DNA from: Diplocarpon mali
Lineage: Eukaryota; Ascomycota; Leotiomycetes; Helotiales; Drepanopezizaceae
Direction: 5' to 3'
Assembly (NCBI GenBank): GCA_024741835.1
Contig: JAENRP010000179.1
Coordinates: 22,745-86,744, forward strand
Length of the DNA: 64,000 nt
Position 1 is the first letter of the stretch. Every line of letters starts with the position of its first letter. Position numbers and translations under genes: made by a program. Below, piece after piece: positions 54,301-64,000 of the stretch. The notes under the pieces are model-generated. The model was not told the DNA's origin and did not search any database. It was given only the letters and a program-made list of their open reading frames with translations.

Positions 54301-55407
54301 AACTGCTGATAAAGATGTTGGAAAATCCGGTGTTGAATTTTTTAGCCTGCTCGGTCGACTGGTTGGTTTCTACATGGAAGGGCTTACTCATGTCCTTGGC
54401 CAAGTCACTGAAGGCTGCAAGTGCTTCAAGAAGCGTGCACTTGTAATTGTTGCTGACACCCACTCGGAAGGAGATGTCTTGGGATCTGGCAGATTGTGTG
54501 TCGATGTCTTCGAAAGACCTGTATCCATTTGAATAGCGGATCAGCAAGATTATGTACTGTTGCGGCTCGAGATCCCACGCCTGTATGGCCTCCTCTGACA
54601 GTCCAAGTTTGGCAATACGAACCGACAGAGACAGGATGCTGCTCACAGACTCCGCCTTCATGCCACTGAGAACCCCAATGTTAAATCCAGCGAATTTGGC
54701 CGCTCGCAGGTCGTGGCGAATGCGATTATTGATCTTCGAGGCCGAATCTTGGCTGATATGCCGGCTAGCATTAGAATACGTTGCTGAACCCTGTTGTTGC
54801 AGGAGGCTTATGCCGAAATCGTCATCGTCTACAGGAAAATACTCCTCTTCTTCCGAGCACTCATCTTCCTGGTCCTCCTCGTCTCCCGATCCGGCATACA
54901 AAATTTTGGTGTCTTTCTTGTCATCTATGGACAGAGGTTCCTCGGGTAAAGCTCCTGCAATGGCCATTTGGATCTTTTGAGAGAAAGTGGTAATAATCAC
55001 TGGAATTCTGATGCCGAAAGAGCATGACACGACGTCCTCAAGAACTGCTGCTGCAGATGTGGGAACGCCTTGAGTGTTAGTATAGGCCATGATCATGCTT
55101 TCTGAAGGGTACGAAGCAACATCTGTGAAAGTTAGCTCAGGGTTCCAAAATACGCGGGGATTCAGAAGGCTAGGAACAGATGCCCAGTAGCTTTTCCACT
55201 TCTTGGTGGGTCCTGTTGACAGGCTTTGGAGGCAATTAAACTTGTAGAATTACCTGGTTGAACCACCAAGATGATCTCAATTGGGTGCCCAGAGGCAGGA
55301 ACGAAAGTTACCAGGAGTTCTTCATCTTGCTTCGTGATACTGCTGATACCGGGAATTTTCAGGTCAATTGCGGCTTGGATGTCAGCGAGAAATGCCTTTC
55401 GAGGCAT
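51373..55407 (-). CDS. PARP-E2 fusion: ADP-ribosyltransferase joined to a UBE2Q-like ubiquitin-conjugating domain
   Basis: Seven exons on the minus strand (55254-55407, 53825-55212, 53501-53747, 52696-53447, 52431-52645, 52077-52367, 51373-52027) join in phase to 1,233 residues. The first ~100 residues resemble the RWD-like start of UBE2Q E2s. A Cys-rich segment, RCTEFCLVCHDQ then KPYVCEKPLCLYQYMALGFG, could bind zinc. The PARP catalytic fold (about 770-915) shows the NAD-binding His in LFAFHGSPLQNWHSII, the Tyr in GRAYGHGVYHALDQG, and YLVVQHIDWIQCRYLF in place of the Glu strand, pointing to mono-ADP-ribosylation. A Lys-rich acidic linker (KKKRKHD) follows. The E2 domain (about 1,015-1,233) has FGKDYPFSPPFVRVIRPRF and the catalytic Cys in GGAMCMELLTNTGW. 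This architecture is known from other filamentous ascomycetes, where it is usually annotated as an E2; the physiological role is unknown to me. Confidence 0.88.
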
Positions 55408-56417
55408 GGTATTGATCAAACAGCTACTGTCTGCAGCTACCAAACCGCTCAGGTTTTTGTTGTTGGTTGTTTTGTGTGTAGTCGACGGCGACGATGCACT
55501 ACAGTAGAGCTGGAAAGGAATGGGATGACAAAGCTAGGTTTGGCCGCAAAGGAAGCTGAAGATTCGTGGTGTCTGCGGTGATTCCGCTATGATGTACCGC
55601 AAGGCGCGGCAGGGCTGAGGACCAGCTCAAGAGCACAAGTGATAGAGAGAGGGAGAGAGGGAGAAGACTCCGACGCTCGGAAGTAAGTTTAGCAAATCCT
55701 CGAATTTCTAGGTTGAGTTCGCGGAGGTGCTGTGAGGTTGGATGAAGTTGCATTTGAGAAGCTCAATATCAAATAGAACCTGGTTAATATCGATGGTAAT
55801 GAGAAGTTTCTAGCCTCGTCTGTAGGCAGCTTCCAGCCTAGCCTAGCTCAGAGAAGGCAGCCAATCAGATGACGATGTTCGGGCCAAGTGAGAAGTCACT
55901 GGAAAGCTGGAAACAACTAGCAGCTGGAGCCTTTCAGAGAATTCATTCACCAGCTCAGCATTGACACGGTGAATCAAAGATCCAGGCAATCAGATAGTAG
56001 CTAAGAAGACAAGGTATGAGGACATGGAGAGCACAGTGAGTTCAGGATTCCGCACTCCTGTAGAACAATCAGGGCTTCCACAGATGCGATGAGTAGAGAG
56101 ACAGATCTCGCGAGATAGAATGGACAATGAAAGTCCTATGTTGTTGTTGGACCAGGAAACAAGGGACGCGAGAGACCCCAGAGCCATCCCTGTACTATAA
56201 GAAAGTATGTACAAAACCCCTGCTACCGTAACTGTAATGCAGCCCTGAAGCCTGCCGTGCCTGTGCCTGTGCCTGTGCCAGTGCCACAATGCGACCAAGG
56301 CCCGAGACAACCTCACCTTTCTCAGGAACGACTGTACCAGGACGACTTGAAGCTCAAAGCCAATAGGTGCCTACCTACCGACTTGACCTGCTTGAACAAA
56401 CTACCCACACTGCAGCT
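55408..56417. promoter_or_regulatory. Divergent intergenic region, PARP-E2 gene / COG7-like gene
   Basis: About 1 kb. It includes a GTGCCT/GTGCCA hexanucleotide repeat at 56257-56286. No coding feature is supported. The COG7-like frame extends 51 bases upstream of the ATG I chose. Confidence 0.5.
56257..56286. repeat. GTGCCT/GTGCCA hexanucleotide repeat
   Basis: Five hexamers in tandem, three GTGCCT followed by two GTGCCA. Confidence 0.9.
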
Positions 56418-57527
56418 ATGGCCTGGGACTCTAAAGCACCTAGACGGCGTCAGAGCAGCACTGCGGCGTCCAGGACACAGCAATCACAGAGTCGGACTGT
56501 CCCTGTCATTACATTCGAGCCCAAATCAACACACGTCGCGGATCCTGCCCTCCAACCTTTTTTAGAGCCTTCCTTTGACCCCGCAGATTATTTCAATGCG
56601 ACTCTGACTCCTCTCCAGAGCTCAGGCGCATCACAGTCTGCGAGAGGGGCGGTGCCTCTCGCAGAACTATCCACGCAAACCCAGACCCTTCTTTCGCATC
56701 TTAGCGCGCATACCACGAGGTTGACAAGCACCCTTACCCAACTCACAGACGAGATTCTGCGGAGTGGCAGCCGGTTGGCGTATGAAGTCGAGGTCTTGCG
56801 AGGGGAGACACTGGGCTTGTCAGAAGCTTTGACAGATAGTCTGCAAGAAGATGTTATGAAGTTCGTGCCAGGTGGTTTGGATCAGGAGCTTGCACAGAGA
56901 CCAGCCATGGTGGCAGAGGCAAATGGAAACCGGAGAAGATCCTCGACGATTACTGTCCCAAAAATGCCAGTTCACGAAGAAGCACCAGCTATTGCCGACC
57001 CTCCTTACATCCAGAAGCTTCGGACCCTGACATTGGTACAGATGCGGCTGGAGAATGTTATCAAGACATTTGGAGATGCGATGGCTTGGACATTCCCGCC
57101 ATCAGAGGTATCTGTTACTTCGTCCTTTCTATCAGTCTCTGCGCCAGAGCCTGGTTCGGAGATGCACAGCACAGAGGAGAAGGGACAACAGGTATCAAAG
57201 AAGCTGCGGGATGAGATCGCAGACCTGCTCATTGGGGAAGATCCAGTTGAAGGCATAGAAGCCGCAGCCAAGAGGGTCGAAGAGCTCAAGGGCTTGGCTA
57301 CTGTGTGGAAGGGAACAGCCGAGGAGAGGGCCAGGACCAAGTTTGTCGACAATTTGGCTAAGATGGTTGAAGACAGGCACAGAGATCTATTGCGAGAAGC
57401 TGAACAGGACGCTCGTCTGCGTAAAAGAGTTGAGACATTGGAAGAGGAGGTCAGTTCTGGGGAGAGTAAGCCCCAGAGTGGGTACGGGTTCCTCAGCCAG
57501 TTGCAAAAGCTACGAGGTTCCTCATGA
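56418..57527 (+). CDS. Probable conserved oligomeric Golgi complex subunit 7-like protein
   Basis: Single-exon frame. I chose the ATG at 56418 (CTATGGCC context) giving 369 residues; the in-frame ATG at 56367 would add 17. LQPFLEPSFDPADYFNATLT, then the helical QTQTLLSHLSAHTTRLTSTL and DEILRSGSRLAYEVEVLRGE, and the later VWKGTAEERARTKFVDNLAK with LVQMRLENVIKTFGDAM are the pattern I associate with fungal proteins annotated as COG7. These are short relatives of the subunit, acting as tethers in retrograde Golgi traffic. Coiled coil is likely over residues ~75-125 and ~305-350. The assignment rests on memory of the family pattern; other coiled-coil tethers are possible. Confidence 0.55.
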   Translation: MAWDSKAPRRRQSSTAASRTQQSQSRTVPVITFEPKSTHVADPALQPFLEPSFDPADYFNATLTPLQSSGASQSARGAVPLAELSTQTQTLLSHLSAHTTRLTSTLTQLTDEILRSGSRLAYEVEVLRGETLGLSEALTDSLQEDVMKFVPGGLDQELAQRPAMVAEANGNRRRSSTITVPKMPVHEEAPAIADPPYIQKLRTLTLVQMRLENVIKTFGDAMAWTFPPSEVSVTSSFLSVSAPEPGSEMHSTEEKGQQVSKKLRDEIADLLIGEDPVEGIEAAAKRVEELKGLATVWKGTAEERARTKFVDNLAKMVEDRHRDLLREAEQDARLRKRVETLEEEVSSGESKPQSGYGFLSQLQKLRGSS

Positions 57528-57952
57528 CATGATTTCATGATGAAAGTAAATCTTCACATGGCATTATCTTTCATCAACATCAGTCGTACTGCGATACACT
57601 AGGCCTAGGCACTATGATCCGCATTAACCTACTATCTATTTTCATGGGATCAAATAAGCTTTTGAATTCTCACAAATTATGCTGTTTATTCACTAGACCA
57701 ATTTTATCTGTAATCTTTGGTTTCTATTTTCTATTTCGCGGTACACTTTAGATTGGTAATCAGTATTCAAGTCTGGCTAACAATGTCGCAGGCTCCCTTG
57801 CAGAACATTCCTTGCCAGTATTGTTCCCTTTCCCTATTCCCCCCAATCCTCGTCTCAACAACTCTTCATCTTGGGGTCTGCACAAGGAAAATATCATTCT
57901 ACTAGGTGATATTTAGTCTCCATCACTCATACTTGATCTTGTATCCGAGAAA
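57528..57952. other. Intergenic spacer
   Basis: 425 bases between two same-strand genes; probably terminator of the first and promoter of the second. Nothing else seen. Confidence 0.45.
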
Positions 57953-60037
57953 ATGAAATACGGGATTCTACCCGGTGGCGCTCACCAGCGACCACGAAGC
58001 TCACCAGCTAGAGTAGTAGCTGCTCATGTCTTCGCCCAGATGCGGCGACCTGGTAGACTTAGGAGCCGCCTCTTTCTATTAATTCTCACAATCGCTGGTA
58101 CTCTGCTCATGTTCTATGGACGGCGTCACGCAGTGAGTTCTAAATATTCAACATACGTAGTCGCTAGCTGACATGAGGTCTCAAGACTGAGTTTAAATGG
58201 ACAACGTCGAATCTTACGGGCTATATCCCGACCAGTATTGCGGATGCTATCGCAGCTTATGGAGAGAACATCGAGGATACGAGGTGGGATGACGCTGATT
58301 CTGAGGATGGCAGTCGTATTGTGATCAAGAAACCGAAATTTCATCTTCTGGTGCCAGCACACAAGGCGACGGCAAATCTGTGCCGGACACTGCTTTCTGC
58401 TAGCGTTTTGGGCTATCCACCACCGATAATGATAAATTATCGCGGGCCGATAGACTACGAGAGGCCAGGGGTGGACGTGATCAGAAGCACGTTCAGTTTC
58501 CTGACTGGTAAAGAAGCACATATCGATGATCTAGTGCTCGTTGTGGAAGAGGGTATGTAAGTCTCACAGCTTACAAAATATGCCTGACAATTCTCCAGAT
58601 GCTTGGTTCCAACTTCCACCCGAGGTGATGATAAATCGCTTTTTCCAGGGGAACCGAGACGCCTCTGCCCAATTACTGGACAAATACGGACGTTTAAAGA
58701 ACTCGAACGGGACAAGAATACCCAAGTACCAACGACCCCAGAGATACAATCAAACCGTGTTATTCGCCAGTATGAAGCAATGCTCAAACGAACCCGGTGA
58801 TCCAGCCTGCCACTCCGTCCCTCATTCTCCCCTCCCAGCGAACGTTTGTGGCCCAGAAACAGACATAAATCCCGACAGAAAACACAATTGTGCTCGATAC
58901 ATGAGCTCAAGTATGATAATGGGACGTGTCGCCGACCTTCGGCCAATCTACAAACGAGCCTCCGAAATGCTTGAATTTGAGGATGTCGGCAAGAAAGGCA
59001 GCCAATACGTCTTTTCCCAGATTTTTGGCGAACAGGAGTACGTTCGAACGCTCTCCCGCTCGACCAGTGGTAGTCTCCCAGCATGGTGGATCTGGTTATC
59101 GGCACTCTTTTCCAAAGCAGCAGATCCTCCCATTTCGGCCCTAAGCATCCCGCTCAATGCGGAACAAAACTACGAATTCGGCATCGGCCTAGACTACACC
59201 AGTTCCATTTTCCAAGACATGAAAGACAGCACCGAAGACGTCCAAGTGGTCACTTTCGACCACGATGCGCGCTTCAATCGTCCCATCCGCCTGCCATCAG
59301 ATCTCCTAGCAGCGCCGTTGCCATATTCCCTGAACCAAGCAGTGGAATCCCCCTCCAACACAAACCTCCCTCTCACAGAACTTGATGACGTTCCTCCCCT
59401 GAACACCACCTGGTCCGCGGTACCACTCGCAGCAAATACCATAATCGCCAGCTCGTCCGTACCCGCTTCGCTCGCCTTCCGCGGCAGCGATTCCAACAAG
59501 CTCGAGGATTCTTGGGCCAAGATGTGGTTCCACAATTCCTCGCGCGCGCTTCTGAGACAGTATATCCGCACCCCAAACAATCCGTTAAAGGGGGGCGATG
59601 ATAGTTGGTGGGATGCGCGACGTGGGAAGGGAGGTGTGTGGACGGATCGCGGGGAGTGGCTTGGGTGGAAGGGCGTTTGTAGTGCATTTGACGAGGGAGT
59701 TTTTGGGGATGGGAGGGGGGAGTTTGAGAAGGTGAGTGGGGAAAGCGATACGGAGGAAGGGGAGGAAGAGGAGGTGAAGACGGAGATGAAAGGTGCAGAG
59801 AAAGTAGAGGAGACGATTAGCGACGATAGGAAATTCATCCAATTCGATGGGGCTCAGCAGGCCGAGAGCAAGAAGGCGGATAATGAGAAAGAGGGCGGGG
59901 GCATATCCGAAGACAGTGAGAAGGAGAGATGGAATGATAAGCCTGATGGAAAACAGGACAGCGGGAAGCAGTACACGCCATCGGATATGAAGAAGTCGGG
60001 GCACGGGAGTGTGGAGAAGGAGGACAGAAAGGAATAG
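57953..60037 (+). CDS. Fungal type II membrane glycosyltransferase-like protein
   Basis: Three exons, 57953-58132, 58186-58552 and 58599-60037, give 661 residues. A cytoplasmic basic tail (~40 residues) precedes one hydrophobic segment (RLFLLILTIAGTLLMFYG, about 39-57), so a Golgi/ER type II topology is likely. The luminal domain has a nucleotide-sugar-transferase-like start, KFHLLVPAHKATANLCRTLL, then DDLVLVVEEDAWFQLPPEVM. These positions match a fungus-specific family related to PLOD-type glycosyltransferases, in which an Asp-rich DxD-like motif sits here; this copy reads EEDAW. N-glycosylation sites occur at NGT, NTT and NSS. The last ~115 residues are a repetitive acidic/Lys-rich low-complexity tail. 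Donor and sugar specificity are unknown. Confidence 0.65.
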
Positions 60038-60386
60038 TCGACGTGCAAGATCTTTCTATTCTGCCATATCACTATTTCCTTGAAACGCCCGAATGTCCGC
60101 TCTGCAGAGCGCAACAACCTGGCACTCGAACTTTCACTACAGACCATTCGCTTAAGCCTGTTTACGATAGCTACTCTCTGGCGCTAGCCCTGATATTACG
60201 AGCAAGAATAAAATCGCCGTGCCGAAGTCTGAAAGCTCTAGACCAAGCTTACATTTTTAGCGAGTAAAGCCCTTGAAGCCGAAGAATATACGTATCGAAA
60301 TTCGTATCTATATACACATCTCATGCCGCTGCGAGTTGAGGAGAGCTCCCACTCGCTGCCAGAGAGACGAAGGGCGGCGGCTCAAC
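60038..60386. other. Spacer between the glycosyltransferase-like gene and the tentative minus-strand gene
   Basis: Nothing recognisable beyond scattered short frames. Confidence 0.4.
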
Positions 60387-60937
60387 CTACATACTCTCCA
60401 TCGCCTCGTGCAAATACGAGATGTCGAGAACGCACACCAGCCGCGTATGCTCCCACTGCAGCTCATCCCCGGAGAGCGTAAATGAACCCGGTCCTCGAGA
60501 GAACGTGAGGGTGATACTGGACCTGAGGCACTGACCTTGTACACGACGAGCAGATGGTTGGGGAGGTGGGCAGAGCCTCATTTTAATCTCTCACCATGCA
60601 GCCGAGCTCTCCAGCTCCCGAAGACCCGCCGTTGCTCCTACCCCTGCCGGAGGACCTCCAAGCTCCCCGCACGTACTCGCAAACGCGTCGTCCGTGCCCT
60701 CGCGCTTCGTGTCGGAGACGCGGGAGAAGCGAAGGCGCCTGCGATGGTGATCGTAGCGAGGGAGGCGAAGAAGAAGATGAAGAGGAGGAGGAGGACATCG
60801 CCGGAGAGATCGGTCAGGATCGGGGGCAGACGCGGGTGACGATGGTCTCTGTGCTTTTCCGAGGTGGAGGTGGCGCATGGGGGAGAGGAGTCGGCTGCGG
60901 GTGTGAAAGCTGGCCGACTGCGAGCGAGCCCGTCCAC
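60387..60937 (-). CDS. Tentative small membrane-protein gene, partial model
   Basis: I do not recognise this protein. Two minus-strand frames join in phase: an upstream frame ending at 60642 (donor GTAGGA) and 60387-60522 (acceptor CCTCAG). The upstream part contains a strongly hydrophobic segment, GDVLLLLFIFFFASLATITI. The downstream part, FTLSGDELQWEHTRLVCVLD then ISYLHEAMESM, has the look of a conserved C-terminus. The 5' end and start codon are not settled; the coordinate 60937 is only the limit of the clear frame, and further exons may lie upstream. GC-rich composition makes false frames likely here, so treat this as a hypothesis. Confidence 0.3.
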
Positions 60938-62014
60938 AGAGAAACACGAGCTCGGTGATCGTCGAGGTCGTCTTGACCATCGCGGACAGGCCTACATCCC
61001 ATGTCGTCAGCCTCGCTTACCGCGAAGCGAAGATCAACAAACCGGGGCAAGACAGAGACGAGGGGAGAAGGTAGTAGCGAGCCCGAAGCCAGCAGCTGGA
61101 GTCGATCGAACCCGGCTGGGCCGAAGGGCGTAGGCGTGGCGACGTGAATCCTACTGCAGTATCGGTGCCCGTGCAATCGGGTCCCTCCACCATCGGCTCC
61201 ATCCCAAGTCTCAACCCGGCTTGTTTTCCCCTTGCCACCACCACCCCCTGACAAGCCCGAGGGCTCCCACTTCCCACCTGGACGACTCCCCCGTTCCCTG
61301 AGAATCACCTCCTCGATCGCTTCCGTCTCCAGATGAAACGACAGGGGCGCCGACTATCACGCCGATGGTGGATGCCGAACACCGAGCGAGTGCTACGGAG
61401 CATCAGGAGAAAACGTCGCAAGCGTACTCCAACCTCCCCAAGACACGAAATAAAAGCCAACACACACGGCGTACGTTCGCAGCCCTCAGGCGGCGGTGGC
61501 TTGTCCTCAGCGGCACGAGAGAATCCCTTCTCACGGTATGTCTTCGGAGAGGAGATCCGATCCAGAGCAACGAGGGGAGCGAGGTCAAGGAGCGGCACGA
61601 GCTTGCGTGAGCAGCCGCGGCTCACGCACGCAGCTGCAAATGTCTCGCAGAGGAAGTCCCAGAGACGAGGAAAGCCACAGCAAGGGAAAGGGCGAGTGCG
61701 TTGGAATGAGAGCTCTGGGTCCCGGGCGCAAGTGGGTGGGTTCGGGCAGAGGGGAAAGGTCATCGAGGCCCATGGATTGAGTCCGACTGGATGATGTTGC
61801 ACTTTTCGGGTCTGGATGGTGGAGCGAGTTGTGGGGTGACGGGTTCTGCTCTGCGAGGAGAGGAAAGGGTGAATGAAGAGGATGTGGGCTGAACTTCTGG
61901 ACTGTGTGCATACTATGTAACTTGACATTTGCTCTCACACCCCGTGCCATTCCCACCCCCGACTCAAACATCATCGGAAGCCGGATTTCCTCTTCCCTCC
62001 GATCCAGCATCAAT
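60938..62014. other. GC-rich region without a supported gene
   Basis: Long frames overlap on both strands (for example 61305-61928 minus and 61333-61794 plus), as high GC predicts. None has a domain or looks conserved. Confidence 0.45.
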
Positions 62015-62798
62015 CTATACCTTGCGCCAATCCGTCATAGACCTCGTCACACACCCCAGTCCCGCAACCTCAACGACCTTCTCGTGCCACGACAAGAGTA
62101 CGCTCATAGCCGCACCGCTGCTTTCGCTCTGAGCCCCTGGCCGCCCACCCATCTGCGAGAAGCCGGCGCCGGTGGCCTGAGGCATGAGGGTCGAGTTGCG
62201 GTTGGGCATTTTGGCCGAGGATGCGCTGGAGGCCGCCATGCCCTTGTACCTGTGCCATACAGCTGGGTTAGCAAGAAGTCCAATTTCAATTCCAACCCCA
62301 AATCCAGCGACCCGAACCAGAAACCATCCAATCTCCACTCCCATATCCGCGACAACCAGTCGTGGGGTGGAGAGCTGCAGAGTGGATCGCCGCTCCCAGG
62401 AGAGGGAGCACCAACAGATACTTCATCAACACATCCAACACCTCCCCGCCGCCCTCGCTCTCAAAGACCCGCCTCAGCATCGGCGTCATCTCGCTCGCCT
62501 TGATGCTCTGCAGCACCTCCGTCACCGTCTGCAGATGCACCTCCTTGCCCGCGGCGTCGCCTCCGTACGGCGCGCTCTCCAGCACACCGCGCAGCGCGCC
62601 TTCGGCGTCGCCGCCGCGCAGCAGCTGCCGCACCTGCTGGCCCGTGGTGCGGATCTCGGCCTCGCTGACGGGCGCGAACGAAGGATGAAGGGTCGGAGTC
62701 AGGAAGTTGGAGGAGGATTCGGGGTCGAGGGCGTCGATGTTGATGGTCCGCCAGTTGTCCGTGAGGGAGGCTGCCGTGACTTGTTGGATGATGGACAT
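62015..62798 (-). CDS. ARC15: Arp2/3 complex subunit 5 (ARPC5/p16)
   Basis: Two exons on the minus strand, 62416-62798 and 62015-62249, give 205 residues. ARPC5 is the p16 subunit of the Arp2/3 actin-branching complex at endocytic patches. The start NWRTINIDALDPESSSNFLT and the core LLRGGDAEGALRGVLESAPY, HLQTVTEVLQSIKASEMTPM and VLDVLMKYLYKGMA (spanning the intron) match the family. The end ALLSWHEK-type motif appears as SVLLSWHEKVVEVAGLGCVT followed by RSMTDWRKV. It is longer than the human protein (151 residues), mainly through a Gly/Ser/Met-rich insert between the last two conserved blocks, common in fungi. Confidence 0.92.
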
Positions 62799-63019
62799 TC
62801 TGGCCGAGGGCTATTGGCGTGAGGTTGGAGTGAAAATCCGGTTTGGTGCCTCGGAGGCTCTTGGTGTTGGTTGGTGCGAAGGCGCGGGGAGGGCCGTGGG
62901 TGGTTCTTCGGGTCGTTATGCGTGAGGGGGGGGGTTGGAATTGTACCTAGACTCGTGTGGACGTCTTGTTGATATCGCAGGCGCTCTAGCTCCGTCGTTG
63001 GAAATCCCCCCCCCCGCCC

Positions 63020-63052
63020 CTCCCCTCTCCGCCCCTCTCCGCCCCTCTCCGC
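63020..63052. repeat. Decamer repeat CTCTCCGCCC
   Basis: Three near-perfect tandem copies of a 10-base pyrimidine-rich unit following a C-rich run. Confidence 0.8.
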
Positions 63053-63921
63053 CATCGCCAAGCACCTCCGCTCCTCCCCCTCCCTCGAAAACCGAGCTCG
63101 TCCAACCCCCAATACACATCTCCACACGCCTTCCAGAAAACCTGCACCGAAGGCACCCACCACCGCACAATCGGGTGAACATGGGCCGCAGATCCACGGT
63201 CACGTACCCGTGTCCTGCCGGTATACTGTAGCTGTAATGCAGAGCGATAAGATTATGATCGCCGGAATCCCACCTTTCTTGGTACTCACTGTATATTACC
63301 ACCGTACATCGTTTGCTCTTTTCTTTCTCCGGCGAGCGGCAAATCCAGAGGAGACGGACTACTTTTGTGGTTACATGGCCGACCCGAGAGTCTTTCCCCT
63401 CCGCTCGAATTCAAAGATCCACCCGACTTGAAGCCCGCGCCATCGGTGGAGTTCATCACCTACCCAAGGTAGCTGTTATACTTCGTCGCAGGCCAGAACC
63501 CCCCGTTAGTGTCATTTGCAAGGGGGCTGAATACGGGCCTGCTAGGTTGAACGCACACCTCGAGGTGGTGTTTTGGCCAACGAAGTACCTAGGGTAATAG
63601 AGGGGATGCTTCAGGAAACCTTCGGCCCATTCGCCGATTCCAACACACTAGCATTTACGCTTTACGCAGCAGCGTTCTCATAATCTTAAAATCCAATAGT
63701 CCCGAGCAGACCACTCAATATTATGACACTTCAATCGTGACGGCTACGACACAGGGGGGTAAAAAGTAAGCCTCCTGCCTGGGCCTGCGGATTTCGAGAA
63801 CCGAATCGTCGCCATCCCCGCCCGCTCTCCCCTGCGCTGGAGAAAGCTGCCCGTGAATTTTTCCAATCTGGTTCGAGAATCTAGAGACTGGATATGTAGC
63901 CGGCTTTGGTTTCCAAAAAAC

Positions 63922-64000
63922 AAGGGGAAAAAAAAAGGAAAAAGGAAAAAAGAAAAAAAAAGGAAAGAAAAAAGAGAAGAAAAAAAGAGAAAAAAAAAAG
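63922..64000 (+). repeat. Uninterrupted polypurine tract (A/G only)
   Basis: 79 consecutive purines, mainly A with G interruptions, reaching the last base of the window. It may continue beyond it. Confidence 0.95.

Larger units (their letters stand above)
62799..64000. other. 5' region of ARC15 and simple-sequence DNA up to the window end
   Basis: Contains G/C-rich runs, a CTCTCCGCCC-type tandem at about 63020-63052 and the terminal polypurine tract. No gene supported; the 154-codon minus frame 62699-63163 is a GC artefact overlapping ARC15. Confidence 0.55.

Noticed and set aside
61305..61928. 207-codon minus-strand frame
   Set aside because: Same GC-rich situation with an equally long frame on the opposite strand; no recognisable protein features.

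Overview
The window is nuclear DNA of a filamentous ascomycete (Pezizomycotina; a leotiomycete is my best guess, from the overall flavour of the proteins only). The signs are short GT-AG introns of about 45-100 bases with CTAAC/CTGAC-like branch points, compact divergent and convergent gene pairs on both strands, fungal housekeeping proteins (Dgk1, Rpc17, Sof1, Rpn6, Nop58), and one AT-rich, repeat-filled, apparently gene-free block of the kind that repeat-induced point mutation leaves behind.

Layout. 1-1.2 kb: AT-rich intergenic DNA with a possible MITE. 1.2-20.5 kb: a dense housekeeping block: DGK1, KXD1, ribosomal protein S0, mitochondrial uS15, V-ATPase subunit d, NOP58, an unrecognised two-exon gene, an RS-extended HUB1, GPI15, PUS3/DEG1 and an atypical small GTPase. 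21.9-22.7 kb: a small secreted PhiA-like protein. 22.9-25 kb: GC-rich non-coding-looking DNA. 25-32.2 kb: an AT-rich island holding at least four families of diverged repeats in direct and inverted copies. 32.3-46.7 kb: PRS1, RPC17, SOF1, RPN6, a very large AT-hook protein, and an AsaB/CmcJ-like oxygenase. 48.8-60.0 kb: an Sds3/Dep1-like HDAC subunit, a seven-exon PARP-E2 fusion gene, a COG7-like protein and a type II membrane glycosyltransferase-like protein. 60-64 kb: one tentative gene, ARC15 (ARPC5), and a pure polypurine tract at the window edge.

Most genes are independent housekeeping units and I see no biosynthetic cluster. Thematic links are ribosome biogenesis (NOP58, SOF1, S0), RNA modification and processing (PUS3, HUB1), proteasome/ubiquitin (RPN6, PARP-E2, HUB1) and the endomembrane system (DGK1, KXD1, V-ATPase d, GPI15, COG7-like). 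The most interesting item is the 1,233-residue protein that joins a PARP-type ADP-ribosyltransferase domain to a UBE2Q-like ubiquitin-conjugating domain. The family exists in other filamentous fungi, but its biochemistry is essentially unexplored as far as I know. Exon structures were worked out by hand from splice sites, reading phase and family resemblance; none has transcript support here.
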